From positions 1 to 64,000 of the forward strand of contig CAZXAU010000001.1 of assembly GCA_964638675.1 (NCBI GenBank): DNA of 64,000 nt, read 5' to 3'. Origin of the DNA: SIG714 sp964638675. Lineage in GTDB: Bacteria; Bacillota; Clostridia; Oscillospirales; CAG-272. Below are positions 36,774-45,680 of the stretch, one piece after another. The notes below the pieces were generated by a model. It worked only from the letters and a program-made list of their open reading frames with translations, had not been told where the DNA came from and did not search any database. A program made the translations under genes and the position numbers. Numbering within the stretch: position 1 is the first letter of the stretch; each line of letters starts with the position of its first letter.

Positions 36774-37850
36774 ATGTACGGTGAACTGTCAGACAGAAAG
36801 AAAGCCATTTTGCAAGCAGTAATAGATGCATATATTGAAAGCGGCGATCCTGTTGGTTCCAGAACGCTTACTGAGGGTAAACACAGGTTTGATTTATCTT
36901 CGGCAACGATCAGAAACGAAATGGCAGAGCTTGAAGCACTCGGATATCTTGTTCAGCCTCACACTTCGGCAGGCAGAGTGCCAACCGATGCGGCATACAG
37001 ATTTTATGTTGACACGCTCATGCGTGAATACAGCCTGACAAGCACAGAGGTAGCTCAGCTTAATAAAGCAATCCGTACGAAGACTGCCGAGCTTGACAGA
37101 ATAATCAAGGATGCCGGAAAGGTCATATCAAATCTTACAAATTATCCTGCGATCGCCCTCAGTCCGGCGGTAAATAAATCGTCTGTTCTGCGTTTTTCGG
37201 TTACAAGAGCCGATGAAAGAAGTTTTCTCCTTGTTGCGATCCTTGAAAAAAACAAGGCAAAGACGAGATTTATTAACTGCGAGAGCGACATACCCGACAG
37301 TATGCTCGACAAACTTGAGCTTCTGCTCAATGCATATGTTGCAGGGCATGACATACGTGACATAACACTCTCCAAAATAATGGAGATGGAGAGCGAACTC
37401 GGCGATTACGGAACGATAGTCACTCCGATAATGAAGTATATATGCGACATGATATCGGGGAATGATTCGGGCGAGGTCAGAATAAACGGTGTCGGCAGGT
37501 TACTTGAATATCCCGAGTATTCCGATACCGACAAGCTCCGTGAAATATTAGGATTCATGGAAAGCAAGGAAGATATAATAGGCATGGTGTCCGAATCGGA
37601 AGTGAGTGACGATGTCAGTGTATTGATCGGAAGTGAAAGTGAATCCGAGGTTCTTAAAAACTCGGCTGTCGTATTCAAAAAAATTGTGGTCGGCGGTCAG
37701 GTCGTGGGAGCTATAGGAGTTATAGGACCTACAAGAATGGACTATTCAAAGGTTATATCAACAATACGTTATCTATCCGATTGTATTGAGGGTAGAAAGA
37801 GCGAATTAGGTGACGGAAAACAAGGAGACGGTGGTGACGCAAATGAGTGA
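36774..37850 (+). CDS. hrcA: Heat-inducible repressor HrcA
   Basis: 358 residues. N-terminal winged helix (RKKAILQAVIDAYIESGDPVGSRTL...SSATIRNEMAELEALGYL), then the GAF-like core and the C-terminal IGVIGPTRMDYSKVISTI. HrcA represses class I heat-shock genes at CIRCE and needs chaperonin for activity. The gene begins the operon behind its own operator. Its end overlaps grpE by 8 bases. Confidence 0.97.
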   Translation: MYGELSDRKKAILQAVIDAYIESGDPVGSRTLTEGKHRFDLSSATIRNEMAELEALGYLVQPHTSAGRVPTDAAYRFYVDTLMREYSLTSTEVAQLNKAIRTKTAELDRIIKDAGKVISNLTNYPAIALSPAVNKSSVLRFSVTRADERSFLLVAILEKNKAKTRFINCESDIPDSMLDKLELLLNAYVAGHDIRDITLSKIMEMESELGDYGTIVTPIMKYICDMISGNDSGEVRINGVGRLLEYPEYSDTDKLREILGFMESKEDIIGMVSESEVSDDVSVLIGSESESEVLKNSAVVFKKIVVGGQVVGAIGVIGPTRMDYSKVISTIRYLSDCIEGRKSELGDGKQGDGGDANE

Positions 37851-38442
37851 AGAGATCAAAAAAGAAAATCCCGATAATGAAGCTTGCAAATCGGAGAAAG
37901 CGGAAATCGAGGAAAAAAGCAATGGCGACGGCGATGTAAAAAGTCCAAAATCCGAAAAAAAAGCAAAAAAAGAATGCGAAAGACTTGAAAAAGAGTTGGC
38001 GGCGGTCAAAAAAGAACTTGAGCAGAAGGAAGAGTTCATCAAGGCACAGAACGAAAAATATCTTCGTGTTCTTGCAGAATACGACAACTACCGCAAGAGA
38101 ACACAGACCGAAAAAGAGGGAATTTATTCAGATGCATGTCAGCATGTTATAAACAGCATTCTGCCTGTCATTGATTCACTCGAAATGGCACTTGCATACG
38201 GCAATGACAGTGAAGGGGTCGTCAAAGGGGTTTCAATGACTCTCTCGGCGTTTACATCATGCCTTGAAAAACTTGGGGTAAGCGAAATTGAATGCGAAAA
38301 ATTTGACCCTACATTCCACGATGCGGTAATGCATATAGAGGATGAACAGCTCGGCGATGGTGCGATAGTTCAGGTGCTGAGAAAAGGCTACAAAAAAGGC
38401 GATAAGGTTATTCGCCATGCAATGGTAAAGGTTGCAAATTGA
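37843..38442 (+). CDS. grpE: Nucleotide exchange factor GrpE
   Basis: About 199 residues: a charged, low-complexity N-terminus, a coiled coil (ECERLEKELAAVKKELEQKEEFI) and the GrpE core (YLRVLAEYDNYRKRTQTEK, ILPVIDSLEMAL, FDPTFHDAVMH, VLRKGYKKGDKVIRHAMV). It exchanges ADP on DnaK. I prefer the ATG at 37843, overlapping the hrcA stop; a GTG at 37810 in the same frame has no ribosome site. Confidence 0.95.
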   Translation: MSEEIKKENPDNEACKSEKAEIEEKSNGDGDVKSPKSEKKAKKECERLEKELAAVKKELEQKEEFIKAQNEKYLRVLAEYDNYRKRTQTEKEGIYSDACQHVINSILPVIDSLEMALAYGNDSEGVVKGVSMTLSAFTSCLEKLGVSEIECEKFDPTFHDAVMHIEDEQLGDGAIVQVLRKGYKKGDKVIRHAMVKVAN

Positions 38443-38525
38443 TGACATAATGTGTCATTGTTTATATATAAATAGATTAAGTAAGAAAACAAATCAACAT
38501 AACCAATTTACGGAGGTATCAAGTT

Positions 38526-40379
38526 ATGGCAAAAATTATAGGAATCGATCTTGGAACAACAAACTCATGTGTAGCAGTATATGAAGGCGGCGAGCCGGTC
38601 GTAATTACAAATCCGGAAGGCGCAAGAACTACCCCTTCGGTAGTTGCATTCTCTAAAACAGGAGAGAGAATGGTAGGTCAGGTTGCAAAACGTCAGGCAA
38701 TCACAAACCCCGACAGAACAATTATGTCGATAAAGAGAGATATGGGCTCTGCAAGAAAGGTGAGCATAGACGGAAAGAATTATACACCTCAGGAAATTTC
38801 CGCAATGATCCTTCAGAAAATGAAGGCTGATGCAGAAAGCTATATCGGAACGACTGTATCTCAGGCAGTCATTACAGTTCCCGCATACTTCACCGATGCA
38901 CAGCGTCAGGCAACAAAGGATGCAGGAAAAATTGCAGGACTTGAGGTCCTCCGTATAATTAACGAGCCGACAGCCGCAGCTCTTGCTTACGGCGTTGACA
39001 AAGAGTCTCTCGATCAGAAGATCCTCGTATTCGACCTTGGCGGCGGTACATTCGATGTATCACTTCTTGAGATCTCGGACGGAGTATTCCAGGTTCTCGC
39101 AACAGCAGGTAACAACAGACTCGGCGGAGATGACTTCGACCAGAAGATCATAGACTGGATCGCAGAAGAATTCATGAAGGAAAACCCGGGTGTTGATCTT
39201 CGTAAAGATAAAATGGCACTTCAACGTCTTAAGGAAGCGGCAGAGAAGGCAAAGATCGAGCTTTCCGGAATGTCAAGTGCAAATATAAACCTGCCATTCA
39301 TCACAGCAGATGCAACAGGTCCGAAGCACTTCGATAAGACACTTTCAAGAGCAAAGTTCAATGAGATCACATCACAGCTTGTTGAAGCTACAATGGGACC
39401 GACAAAATCGGTACTCAATGATGCAAAACTCAAGCCGAGCGATGTTGACAAGGTTCTCCTTGTCGGAGGTTCAACAAGAATTCCCGCAGTTCAGGATGCA
39501 GTACGTAACTTCATGGGCAAAGAACCCTTCAAGGGAATCAACCCTGATGAATGTGTCGCAGTCGGTGCAGCAGTTCAGGGTGCAGTCCTCGGAAAGGAAG
39601 AGGGCGTAAAGGATGTGCTTCTCTGCGATGTAACACCTCTCTCACTCGGAATTGAAACCCTCGGCGGAGCATTCACAAGAATCATCAACAAGAATACAAC
39701 AATTCCTTGCAGACAGAGCCAGGTATTCACAACAGCCGCAGACAATCAGACACAGGTCGGAATTCATGTCCTCCAGGGCGAACGTGAAATGGCATCGGGC
39801 AATAAGACACTCGGAACATTCGAGCTTGACGGAATCGCTCCCGCAAGAAGAGGAATTCCTCAGATCGAAGTTACATTCGATATCGACTCCAACGGTATTG
39901 TAAGCGTTTCGGCAAAAGATAAGGGAACAGGCAGAGAACAGCATATAACCATCACATCGTCTGCAAATATGAGCCAGGAAGATATCGACAAGGCAGTCAG
40001 AGAGGCTGAACAGTTCGCAGAAGAAGATAAGAGAATGAAGGAAGCTATTGAAATCAAGAACAATGCAGACCAGATGATCTATCAGAGCGAAAAGACACTT
40101 GAAGAGGTAGGAGATAAGCTTCCCGAATCTGATAAGCAGGAAGTAAAGGACGCACTTGAAAAGCTTCGTGAAACTGCAAAGGGCAACGATACTCAGGCAA
40201 TCAAGGCTGATACAGAAGCACTGACTCAGGCATTCTATAAGCTTTCCGAAAAGCTGTATTCTGCACAGGGCGGAGCACAGGGTGCACCTGGAGCTAGCCA
40301 GCCCGGCGGCGGATTCGCAGGCGGCGAGAGCGACAACGGCGGCGATTATTATAACGCTGATTTCGAGGATAAGACCTGA
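38526..40379 (+). CDS. dnaK: Molecular chaperone DnaK
   Basis: 617 residues: ATPase domain (IGIDLGTTNSCVAVYEGG, INEPTAAALAYG, VFDLGGGTFDVSLLE, VGGSTRIPAVQ), the substrate-binding domain, and a Gly-rich tail. The ribosome site CGGAGGT is strong. dnaJ normally follows dnaK in Clostridia, but here a terminator and a type I restriction system follow, so dnaJ must be elsewhere or was displaced. Confidence 0.98.
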   Translation: MAKIIGIDLGTTNSCVAVYEGGEPVVITNPEGARTTPSVVAFSKTGERMVGQVAKRQAITNPDRTIMSIKRDMGSARKVSIDGKNYTPQEISAMILQKMKADAESYIGTTVSQAVITVPAYFTDAQRQATKDAGKIAGLEVLRIINEPTAAALAYGVDKESLDQKILVFDLGGGTFDVSLLEISDGVFQVLATAGNNRLGGDDFDQKIIDWIAEEFMKENPGVDLRKDKMALQRLKEAAEKAKIELSGMSSANINLPFITADATGPKHFDKTLSRAKFNEITSQLVEATMGPTKSVLNDAKLKPSDVDKVLLVGGSTRIPAVQDAVRNFMGKEPFKGINPDECVAVGAAVQGAVLGKEEGVKDVLLCDVTPLSLGIETLGGAFTRIINKNTTIPCRQSQVFTTAADNQTQVGIHVLQGEREMASGNKTLGTFELDGIAPARRGIPQIEVTFDIDSNGIVSVSAKDKGTGREQHITITSSANMSQEDIDKAVREAEQFAEEDKRMKEAIEIKNNADQMIYQSEKTLEEVGDKLPESDKQEVKDALEKLRETAKGNDTQAIKADTEALTQAFYKLSEKLYSAQGGAQGAPGASQPGGGFAGGESDNGGDYYNADFEDKT

Positions 40380-40727
40380 AGGTAAGCTTTTGCAGAATGA
40401 CCTGATATACAAAAAGGTTTAAAAGGTTTCCCGCAGTTCCGGACAGAACAGCGGAAAAACAAAATAAAATAAAAAAGCACACAATACCGGAAGTGTTTTC
40501 ACGGATGTTGTGTGCTTTTTGTAATAATAACGTTGGAAAAACTGTAAAGGAGTTTATGATATCTGATTTATTCATTTTCAGATAATGGAAGAATATATCG
40601 CATTTATTAATGCTGTGTCCTAGAACTGATTTATCAAATGGATAGTCCTGCAATGTGCGTATGTGGAAAGGCAATGCGAAAAGAAGTTATTGACAAGCCT
40701 ATGTTATCCTGAAAGCTTCAAACTGTA
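40380..40727. other. Gap between dnaK and hsdR
   Basis: About 350 bases holding the dnaK terminator (40472-40520). The remainder shows no dnaJ remnant or transposase that I can see. Confidence 0.55.
40472..40520 (+). terminator. Terminator of hrcA-grpE-dnaK
   Basis: Perfect 13-bp stem (AAAAAGCACACAA with TTGTGTGCTTTTT) around a 23-base loop. Confidence 0.85.
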
Positions 40728-43700
40728 TCATGCTACTGCATTCGCATTGATCTGCTCAATAACGTTTCTGATACTAAGCCAAACGGACATATCAGTAAAC
40801 ACTTCAACAATGCTACCCCGATCTGTAAACGGTGCTTCCTGAAGCACGGACATGTCCTTCATCATGCCGTTACGGACAATGTATTCAACAATTTGATTTA
40901 CAAAATAAATCTGGCTTGCGTCAAGACTGACATCGTTCAAGAAGTCTGCGAATGCTGACTTTGCCGCCTCCATGTCGAGTCCTGTGATTTCTCGTACAAA
41001 CTCGCCAAGCGGCTTTTCGCCGTATTCGGATTCATAGTCTTTTTTGCTTCCAATCTCACTCCACAAAATGCGTTCAAGAGCCTTAACATCATCGACATTC
41101 AGCGGTATATTATTCTTTAGCTTTGCAATTGCCTCTTCGTCCTGATGCTGACGGATATAAAACTCTGCTTTTGCCTTATAGTTTTTGAGATCATCGCTTT
41201 CAAGCTCGGATTCATTCCAATCTGTAGAAAGTATCTCATCGTCAAAATTTGTGATATACTTTACGTTTATTTTTGGAATGTACTTCATCAGATCACGGAG
41301 ATTTTTACGGATGTGTTCAAATTCGTTGATACTGGCATTATCCAAATAATCGGTATGCAGAATTATGTTGATCAACTCAGATTGCATCATGATTTCGGGA
41401 ATGTTTGCTACGCTTGCAATAAAGCTGACTTTATTATAAAGATCGGTACGGGCACGGGTGTACTTCTTACCTGTAAGGTATGCAAGTTCGATTCCGTACA
41501 TCAAAGCATCAAAGCGGACTGTCGATGCTTCATCCTCATCGGGTGTTATCATCGGGGCAAGCTCTTCCGCCATCAAAAGTGTATCCTCGTATGTTAGCGA
41601 ATTATAATTGTCGGGATTGGAATACTGCTCCACATAACGTAAATGCTGACGAACTGCGAAGTTCTCTTTATTCAGCTCTCGTACCTTATGTACCATATCA
41701 TCTACTAAAGTTTTACGGAAGGCAATCAGATCTGTAGTCTGATAAGCAATATCCTGCAATTTGAATGAAATCTGTGCTTTAAGTCTGAATATCGCACCCT
41801 GCAGAGCAATCTGATTTGCAGTAGGATTTCCGTTGTTCATGCGGAAGAATTCAAAGTTTCCGCAGAAATCGAAAATATAGAATTTATCTTTGTCCTTGCC
41901 GTCCATAAGACCGTCACAGCGGCGTGTGCCTCGGCCGATCATCTGCCAGAACTTTGCTTTACTCATGACTTTTTTAAAGAATACAAGATTAAGCACTTCT
42001 GGTACATCGATACCCGTGTCAAGCATATCTACGGAAATGGCGATCTGCGGCAGCTTCTTCGGATCGGAAAACTCGTCAATTGCACTTTGTGCGTAGGTCA
42101 TATAGTTGTCAATGACCTTAGTGTAACCGGGCAGATATGGGTATTCCTTGCCGAATATCTCGTGAATCTTCTCGGCGTGCTCGTGATTTTTCGCAAAAAT
42201 GATTGTTTTGCCGAGTTTTTCGCCGTATTCGATGCGGAGTCCGTCATTCATCAAAATGTGAAGCACCTGACGGATCGTATCCTCATTGAAAACCCACTCG
42301 TTGAGTGCAGAAGAGGAAATACTTTCGGGTAATTCGCCGTTTTCATCTTCAAATGTATTTTCATAGGCTTCTTTGTCATCATCGGAAAGATCGTCGTAAA
42401 CAATACCTTGCTCAATAAATTTCAGCTTGCTCTCCACCGACATAAAGTCAACAAGAAAACCGTCGGTAACGGCTTGCGCAAGTTCGTACCCGTAAGTTGG
42501 AACGCCGTTTTCAAGCTCAAAGATTTCATAGGTATTCTTATCAATTTCGTCCTTAGGTGTAGCGGTAAGACCCACCAATGGTGCGTCAAAATAGTTGAAA
42601 ATATCTTTGTATTTGTTGTAGATAGAACGGTGTGCTTCATCTACAATGACAAGATCAAAGTGACCGCAGGTAAATAGTTTACGGTTGTTCTCGTCCTTAA
42701 CCGTATCAATGCAGTTCATCATGGTCTGATAGGTGGAGAAAACACAGCGGGTGTCAAAATTCCCCTTGTCTTCACAAAGATTCGTTACCGACAGATCGGG
42801 AAGCATATTGACAAAACTACGCTTTGCCTGCAACACGAGCGAATTACGATCAGCAAGGAACAGAATATTCTTCACCCAACCGTGATCAAGCAATACCTTA
42901 CATAGTGCAATGACCGTTCTTGTTTTGCCTGAGCCTGTTGCCATAACAAGCAGAGCCTTACGGCGATTCTTCTTGTCAAACGCCTCGCAGACCGATTTGA
43001 TCGCACCCTCTTGATAGTAACGTCCGGCAATCTGCTTGTCTACCATAACATTTTTGAGATTTGTACGCATGGTATGCAGATTGAACAGCTTTTCAAGGTC
43101 GCGCTTGGAATAGACCGATGCTACCTTTCGCTCGGGGTAATACTTGTCATCCCAGATACGTGTATCAAACCCGTTGGAGAGGAAAATGATCGGCCTGCGA
43201 CCGTATTTCTGCTCCAAAAGATCGGCATAAAGTTTTACCTGCTGTTTGCCCTTGGCAACATCCACACATGTACGCTTAGCTTCCAGCACTGCCAAAGGCT
43301 TGCCGTCGTCACCATAGAGAACATAGTCGGCATAGCCTATCTCGCTCTTGTTGGGCATACCGTAAAGCTCGACTTCGTTCAGCCAATCCTTTCCCTCTGT
43401 CCAGCCTGCATCCTGAAGCATAAAGTCAATGTAGATCTTTCTCGTCTTATACTCGGAAAGTTCAAGCGGCTTGGGTACATAGGTCTGCTGTTGCTCGGCA
43501 CGGCGTGCGGTCAACTCGTCCTTGAGTGCTTTGTTTTCCTCGATCAGTTTATTTATATCAATATCATTAACAGTGACAAAAGAAAGTGCCTCGTCTACGG
43601 TAAGCTCAAGCAATGTTTTGTCAAACTGCTGTTCTGTATACTCGGGTGCGTAGAAATATGCCACGCAATCAAGGAATACAAATAGATTTTCAAGGCAAAG

Positions 43701-44024
43701 TTCGGCTTGCTCCTTTGTCACCTTTTTGCCGCCGTGTGCGGCATTGTTGCCTATCTTGCGTATAAACTCCATACGCCGCCAAATGTCATTTCCAATAATG
43801 TCACGGAACTTCTCGTCGTTCATAAGGCTGACAAGATTGTCCTGATAGGGCATGACAAGCTCACGGTCAACCGAATACATCCACTTGATCGCAAACTCCA
43901 TAGCCCTGCGGCAGTTCAGCACGCAGGAGTCAATATCAATATGTAATATTTTCTCTGCCGAGATCGCAACATCTGCGAATGAGGCAAAATCTGGCGTGGC
44001 TTTTAGGAAATCAAAGTTGGTCAT
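40728..44024 (-). CDS. hsdR: Type I restriction enzyme R subunit HsdR
   Basis: 1,098 residues. N-terminal DUF4145-like helical domain (~1-150), HsdR nuclease core with ADYVLYGDDGKPLAVLEAKR (PD-(D/E)xK), then a superfamily 2 motor: MATGSGKTRT, VIVDEAHRS, GLTATP, and IGRGTRR. The C-terminus resembles the EcoEI R-type. It translocates and cuts unmethylated DNA with HsdM/HsdS. The start overlaps the DUF559 gene by 14 bases in another frame. No frameshift is visible, so it looks active. Confidence 0.95.
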   Translation of the reverse strand: MTNFDFLKATPDFASFADVAISAEKILHIDIDSCVLNCRRAMEFAIKWMYSVDRELVMPYQDNLVSLMNDEKFRDIIGNDIWRRMEFIRKIGNNAAHGGKKVTKEQAELCLENLFVFLDCVAYFYAPEYTEQQFDKTLLELTVDEALSFVTVNDIDINKLIEENKALKDELTARRAEQQQTYVPKPLELSEYKTRKIYIDFMLQDAGWTEGKDWLNEVELYGMPNKSEIGYADYVLYGDDGKPLAVLEAKRTCVDVAKGKQQVKLYADLLEQKYGRRPIIFLSNGFDTRIWDDKYYPERKVASVYSKRDLEKLFNLHTMRTNLKNVMVDKQIAGRYYQEGAIKSVCEAFDKKNRRKALLVMATGSGKTRTVIALCKVLLDHGWVKNILFLADRNSLVLQAKRSFVNMLPDLSVTNLCEDKGNFDTRCVFSTYQTMMNCIDTVKDENNRKLFTCGHFDLVIVDEAHRSIYNKYKDIFNYFDAPLVGLTATPKDEIDKNTYEIFELENGVPTYGYELAQAVTDGFLVDFMSVESKLKFIEQGIVYDDLSDDDKEAYENTFEDENGELPESISSSALNEWVFNEDTIRQVLHILMNDGLRIEYGEKLGKTIIFAKNHEHAEKIHEIFGKEYPYLPGYTKVIDNYMTYAQSAIDEFSDPKKLPQIAISVDMLDTGIDVPEVLNLVFFKKVMSKAKFWQMIGRGTRRCDGLMDGKDKDKFYIFDFCGNFEFFRMNNGNPTANQIALQGAIFRLKAQISFKLQDIAYQTTDLIAFRKTLVDDMVHKVRELNKENFAVRQHLRYVEQYSNPDNYNSLTYEDTLLMAEELAPMITPDEDEASTVRFDALMYGIELAYLTGKKYTRARTDLYNKVSFIASVANIPEIMMQSELINIILHTDYLDNASINEFEHIRKNLRDLMKYIPKINVKYITNFDDEILSTDWNESELESDDLKNYKAKAEFYIRQHQDEEAIAKLKNNIPLNVDDVKALERILWSEIGSKKDYESEYGEKPLGEFVREITGLDMEAAKSAFADFLNDVSLDASQIYFVNQIVEYIVRNGMMKDMSVLQEAPFTDRGSIVEVFTDMSVWLSIRNVIEQINANAVA

Positions 44025-44033
44025 TGATTATCT
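44005..44033 (-). repeat. 29-bp direct duplication, hsdR-start copy
   Basis: Covers the hsdR ribosome site, start and first codons (and the last DUF559 codons). It matches 44644-44672 at 26 of 29 bases, same orientation, 639 bases apart. Confidence 0.75.
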
Positions 44034-44388
44034 CCTTAATTATCGAATCAATTTGATTACACACATTCCGGAAGTTTTTATCTATGTCACGGTTAGTAAA
44101 CCGAATCACCGTTAACCCCAAATCATTCATAAATTTATCACGTACTTGATCGCTTTTGATACCGTCCTCGGTAAAGTGCTGGCTGCCGTCAAGTTCAATT
44201 ATTAGCTTGGCAGATGCACAGTAAAAATCAGCTATATAATTTCCTATAATTCTTTGCTTGTATATCTTTATGGGATAGCTTCGCAGAAAGTCGTACCACA
44301 GGTGTTTTTCCTGACATGTCATCTCTCGGCGGAGCTTTCTTGCATTTTCAAGCAAATTGTTGTTTTTGGGTATTGTTGAATCAGGCAT
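44011..44388 (-). CDS. DUF559 (Vsr-like endonuclease fold) protein
   Basis: 125 residues. DUF559 layout: ARKLRREMTCQEKHLWYDFLR, IGNYIADFYCASAKLIIELDG with the Asp...Glu-x-Asp catalytic pattern of PD-(D/E)xK/Vsr-like folds, and VIRFTNRDIDKNF. These small nuclease-fold proteins are found alone or near restriction loci; the target is unknown. AAAGGA precedes the ATG. Its last codons lie inside the 29-bp duplication that also contains the hsdR start. Confidence 0.88.
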   Translation of the reverse strand: MPDSTIPKNNNLLENARKLRREMTCQEKHLWYDFLRSYPIKIYKQRIIGNYIADFYCASAKLIIELDGSQHFTEDGIKSDQVRDKFMNDLGLTVIRFTNRDIDKNFRNVCNQIDSIIKEIINDQL

Positions 44389-44434
44389 TGTATATCCTTT
44401 CTCTTTCGTTCAACTGTGAAGTATAATCTTTCTT

Positions 44435-44608
44435 CCTCTCAGTCAGCTTCGTTGACAGCTCTCCCGAAAACGCCCTCTCAGTCAGCTTTGCTGACAGCTC
44501 TCCCAAAGGCACCCTCTCAGTCGCCAGAGGCGACAGCTCTCCCAAAGGGAGAGCCTTCCAAAGCCTCCCACTCTGGGGGAGGTGGCGGCGAAGCCGTCGG
44601 AGAGGGGG
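44435..44608 (+). repeat. GC-rich 39-bp-unit dispersed repeat, copy 1
   Basis: Three ~39-bp units, each CCTCTCAGTC...GACAGCTCTCCC with an inner hairpin, then a GC-rich tail ending CGTCGGAGAGGG. It lies between the DUF2806-like gene and the DUF559 gene. A near-identical copy lies inverted inside hsdM (47537-47670). Confidence 0.9.
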
Positions 44609-44643
44609 CAATCTGCGAAGATGTAATAGTGAAATTGAAAAAC

Positions 44644-44672
44644 AGGAAATTAAAGTTGGTCATTTGTTATCT
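44644..44672 (-). repeat. 29-bp direct duplication, upstream copy
   Basis: Resembles the hsdR start including ATGACCAACTTT. It is followed only by noncoding sequence, so it looks like the remnant of an earlier hsdR 5' end. Confidence 0.7.
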
Positions 44673-44744
44673 TTTGGTTCGCCACTTGTTTTTTGGTGGA
44701 AGCTCACATAACGCCAACGTTTGATATCTTATATTTTCTTCACC

Positions 44745-45671
44745 TTAGGGATGTATTTGATGCAATGTTATAGAAACTTTTCCCCTGTTTTTTCTTTCAA
44801 TATCTTCTGCAAAATCGCAAAGATATCTTTCGTTTGATTTACAATCTAAAATTGAATAAAGCTCTATTCCTGTTCGAGTTAATCCATATACACCAAACGA
44901 AATATTTTTTGGTTTTGATTCAAGCCCTTTAAGTAACAAAAGTTTAGATTTATTTGATATAGAAAAAGAATTGCTAATGGATATTCTAGGCATTAAATAT
45001 ACCATACTGTCGGAATTCATCAAACCGCATTCATCAAGCGTGAGTATATCAGCATAAGGTATTCCATGTTTTTTTAATATTTCTCTATTGGAGGTTAAAA
45101 ATAAATTGTCACTTGATTTTGTGATAAATGGTGCTATTTTTTGAAAAAGTTCTGCTTCGTTTTTAGAAAGATTTTTTAAGGTATGCAATGTTCGAAGAGA
45201 GTATTTTTTGGGTTGCATGATTTCACCAGCCAAGATTTTCCCCCATAATATTTGTAAGTTTTCATCAGACACATTTGACACGGAATCAAAAAAAACACTT
45301 ATCCATCCTTGTTCGACTGGCTCTTGTGAACACGATTTCTCGTTTTCCAATGTTTTATATGCATTTGCTACTACGCACTCAATATTATTTTGTTTTTGTA
45401 ACTCTTGAAAAGCTATTCTGCTTTGAGTTCTCCGAACGAAATCATCCCAGTCGGTATTGCTCAATGATAAACTACCATCACTATATTTCGCAGGGATTAC
45501 AGAACATTCTTCCATTGCACCACTAATCAGTTTGATTTCTTCTGCTTTAGCCTTTGCCATTCTTTTAATGTGCGTAGGCTCGTACAATTTTCCAATTCCT
45601 GCAGATACAGTAGAAATTAATTTCGATGTTGGTAACGCATTTAATATATCAACAAATCCATTTGCACTCAT
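44745..45671 (-). CDS. DUF2806-like protein in the hsd operon
   Basis: 308 residues, soluble. The segment VSDENLQILWGKILAGEIMQPKKYSLRTLHTLKNLSKNEAELFQKIAPFI has the pattern of DUF2806/TIGR03899-type proteins. The rest (N-terminal helical region; C-terminal VYGLTRTGIELYSIL) is not recognised. Such proteins occur in variable, defence-rich regions; no function is known to me. It is 9 bases downstream of hsdS and transcribed with it, so it is probably part of the restriction operon. Confidence 0.65.
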   Translation of the reverse strand: MSANGFVDILNALPTSKLISTVSAGIGKLYEPTHIKRMAKAKAEEIKLISGAMEECSVIPAKYSDGSLSLSNTDWDDFVRRTQSRIAFQELQKQNNIECVVANAYKTLENEKSCSQEPVEQGWISVFFDSVSNVSDENLQILWGKILAGEIMQPKKYSLRTLHTLKNLSKNEAELFQKIAPFITKSSDNLFLTSNREILKKHGIPYADILTLDECGLMNSDSMVYLMPRISISNSFSISNKSKLLLLKGLESKPKNISFGVYGLTRTGIELYSILDCKSNERYLCDFAEDIERKNRGKVSITLHQIHP

Positions 45672-45680
45672 ATTTTTTTC

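Noticed and set aside
44416..44724. Rightward open frame across the GC-rich repeat
   Set aside because: It is the repeat read in the same frame as in hsdM, without a ribosome site or conserved flank; the 39-bp periodicity keeps it open by chance.
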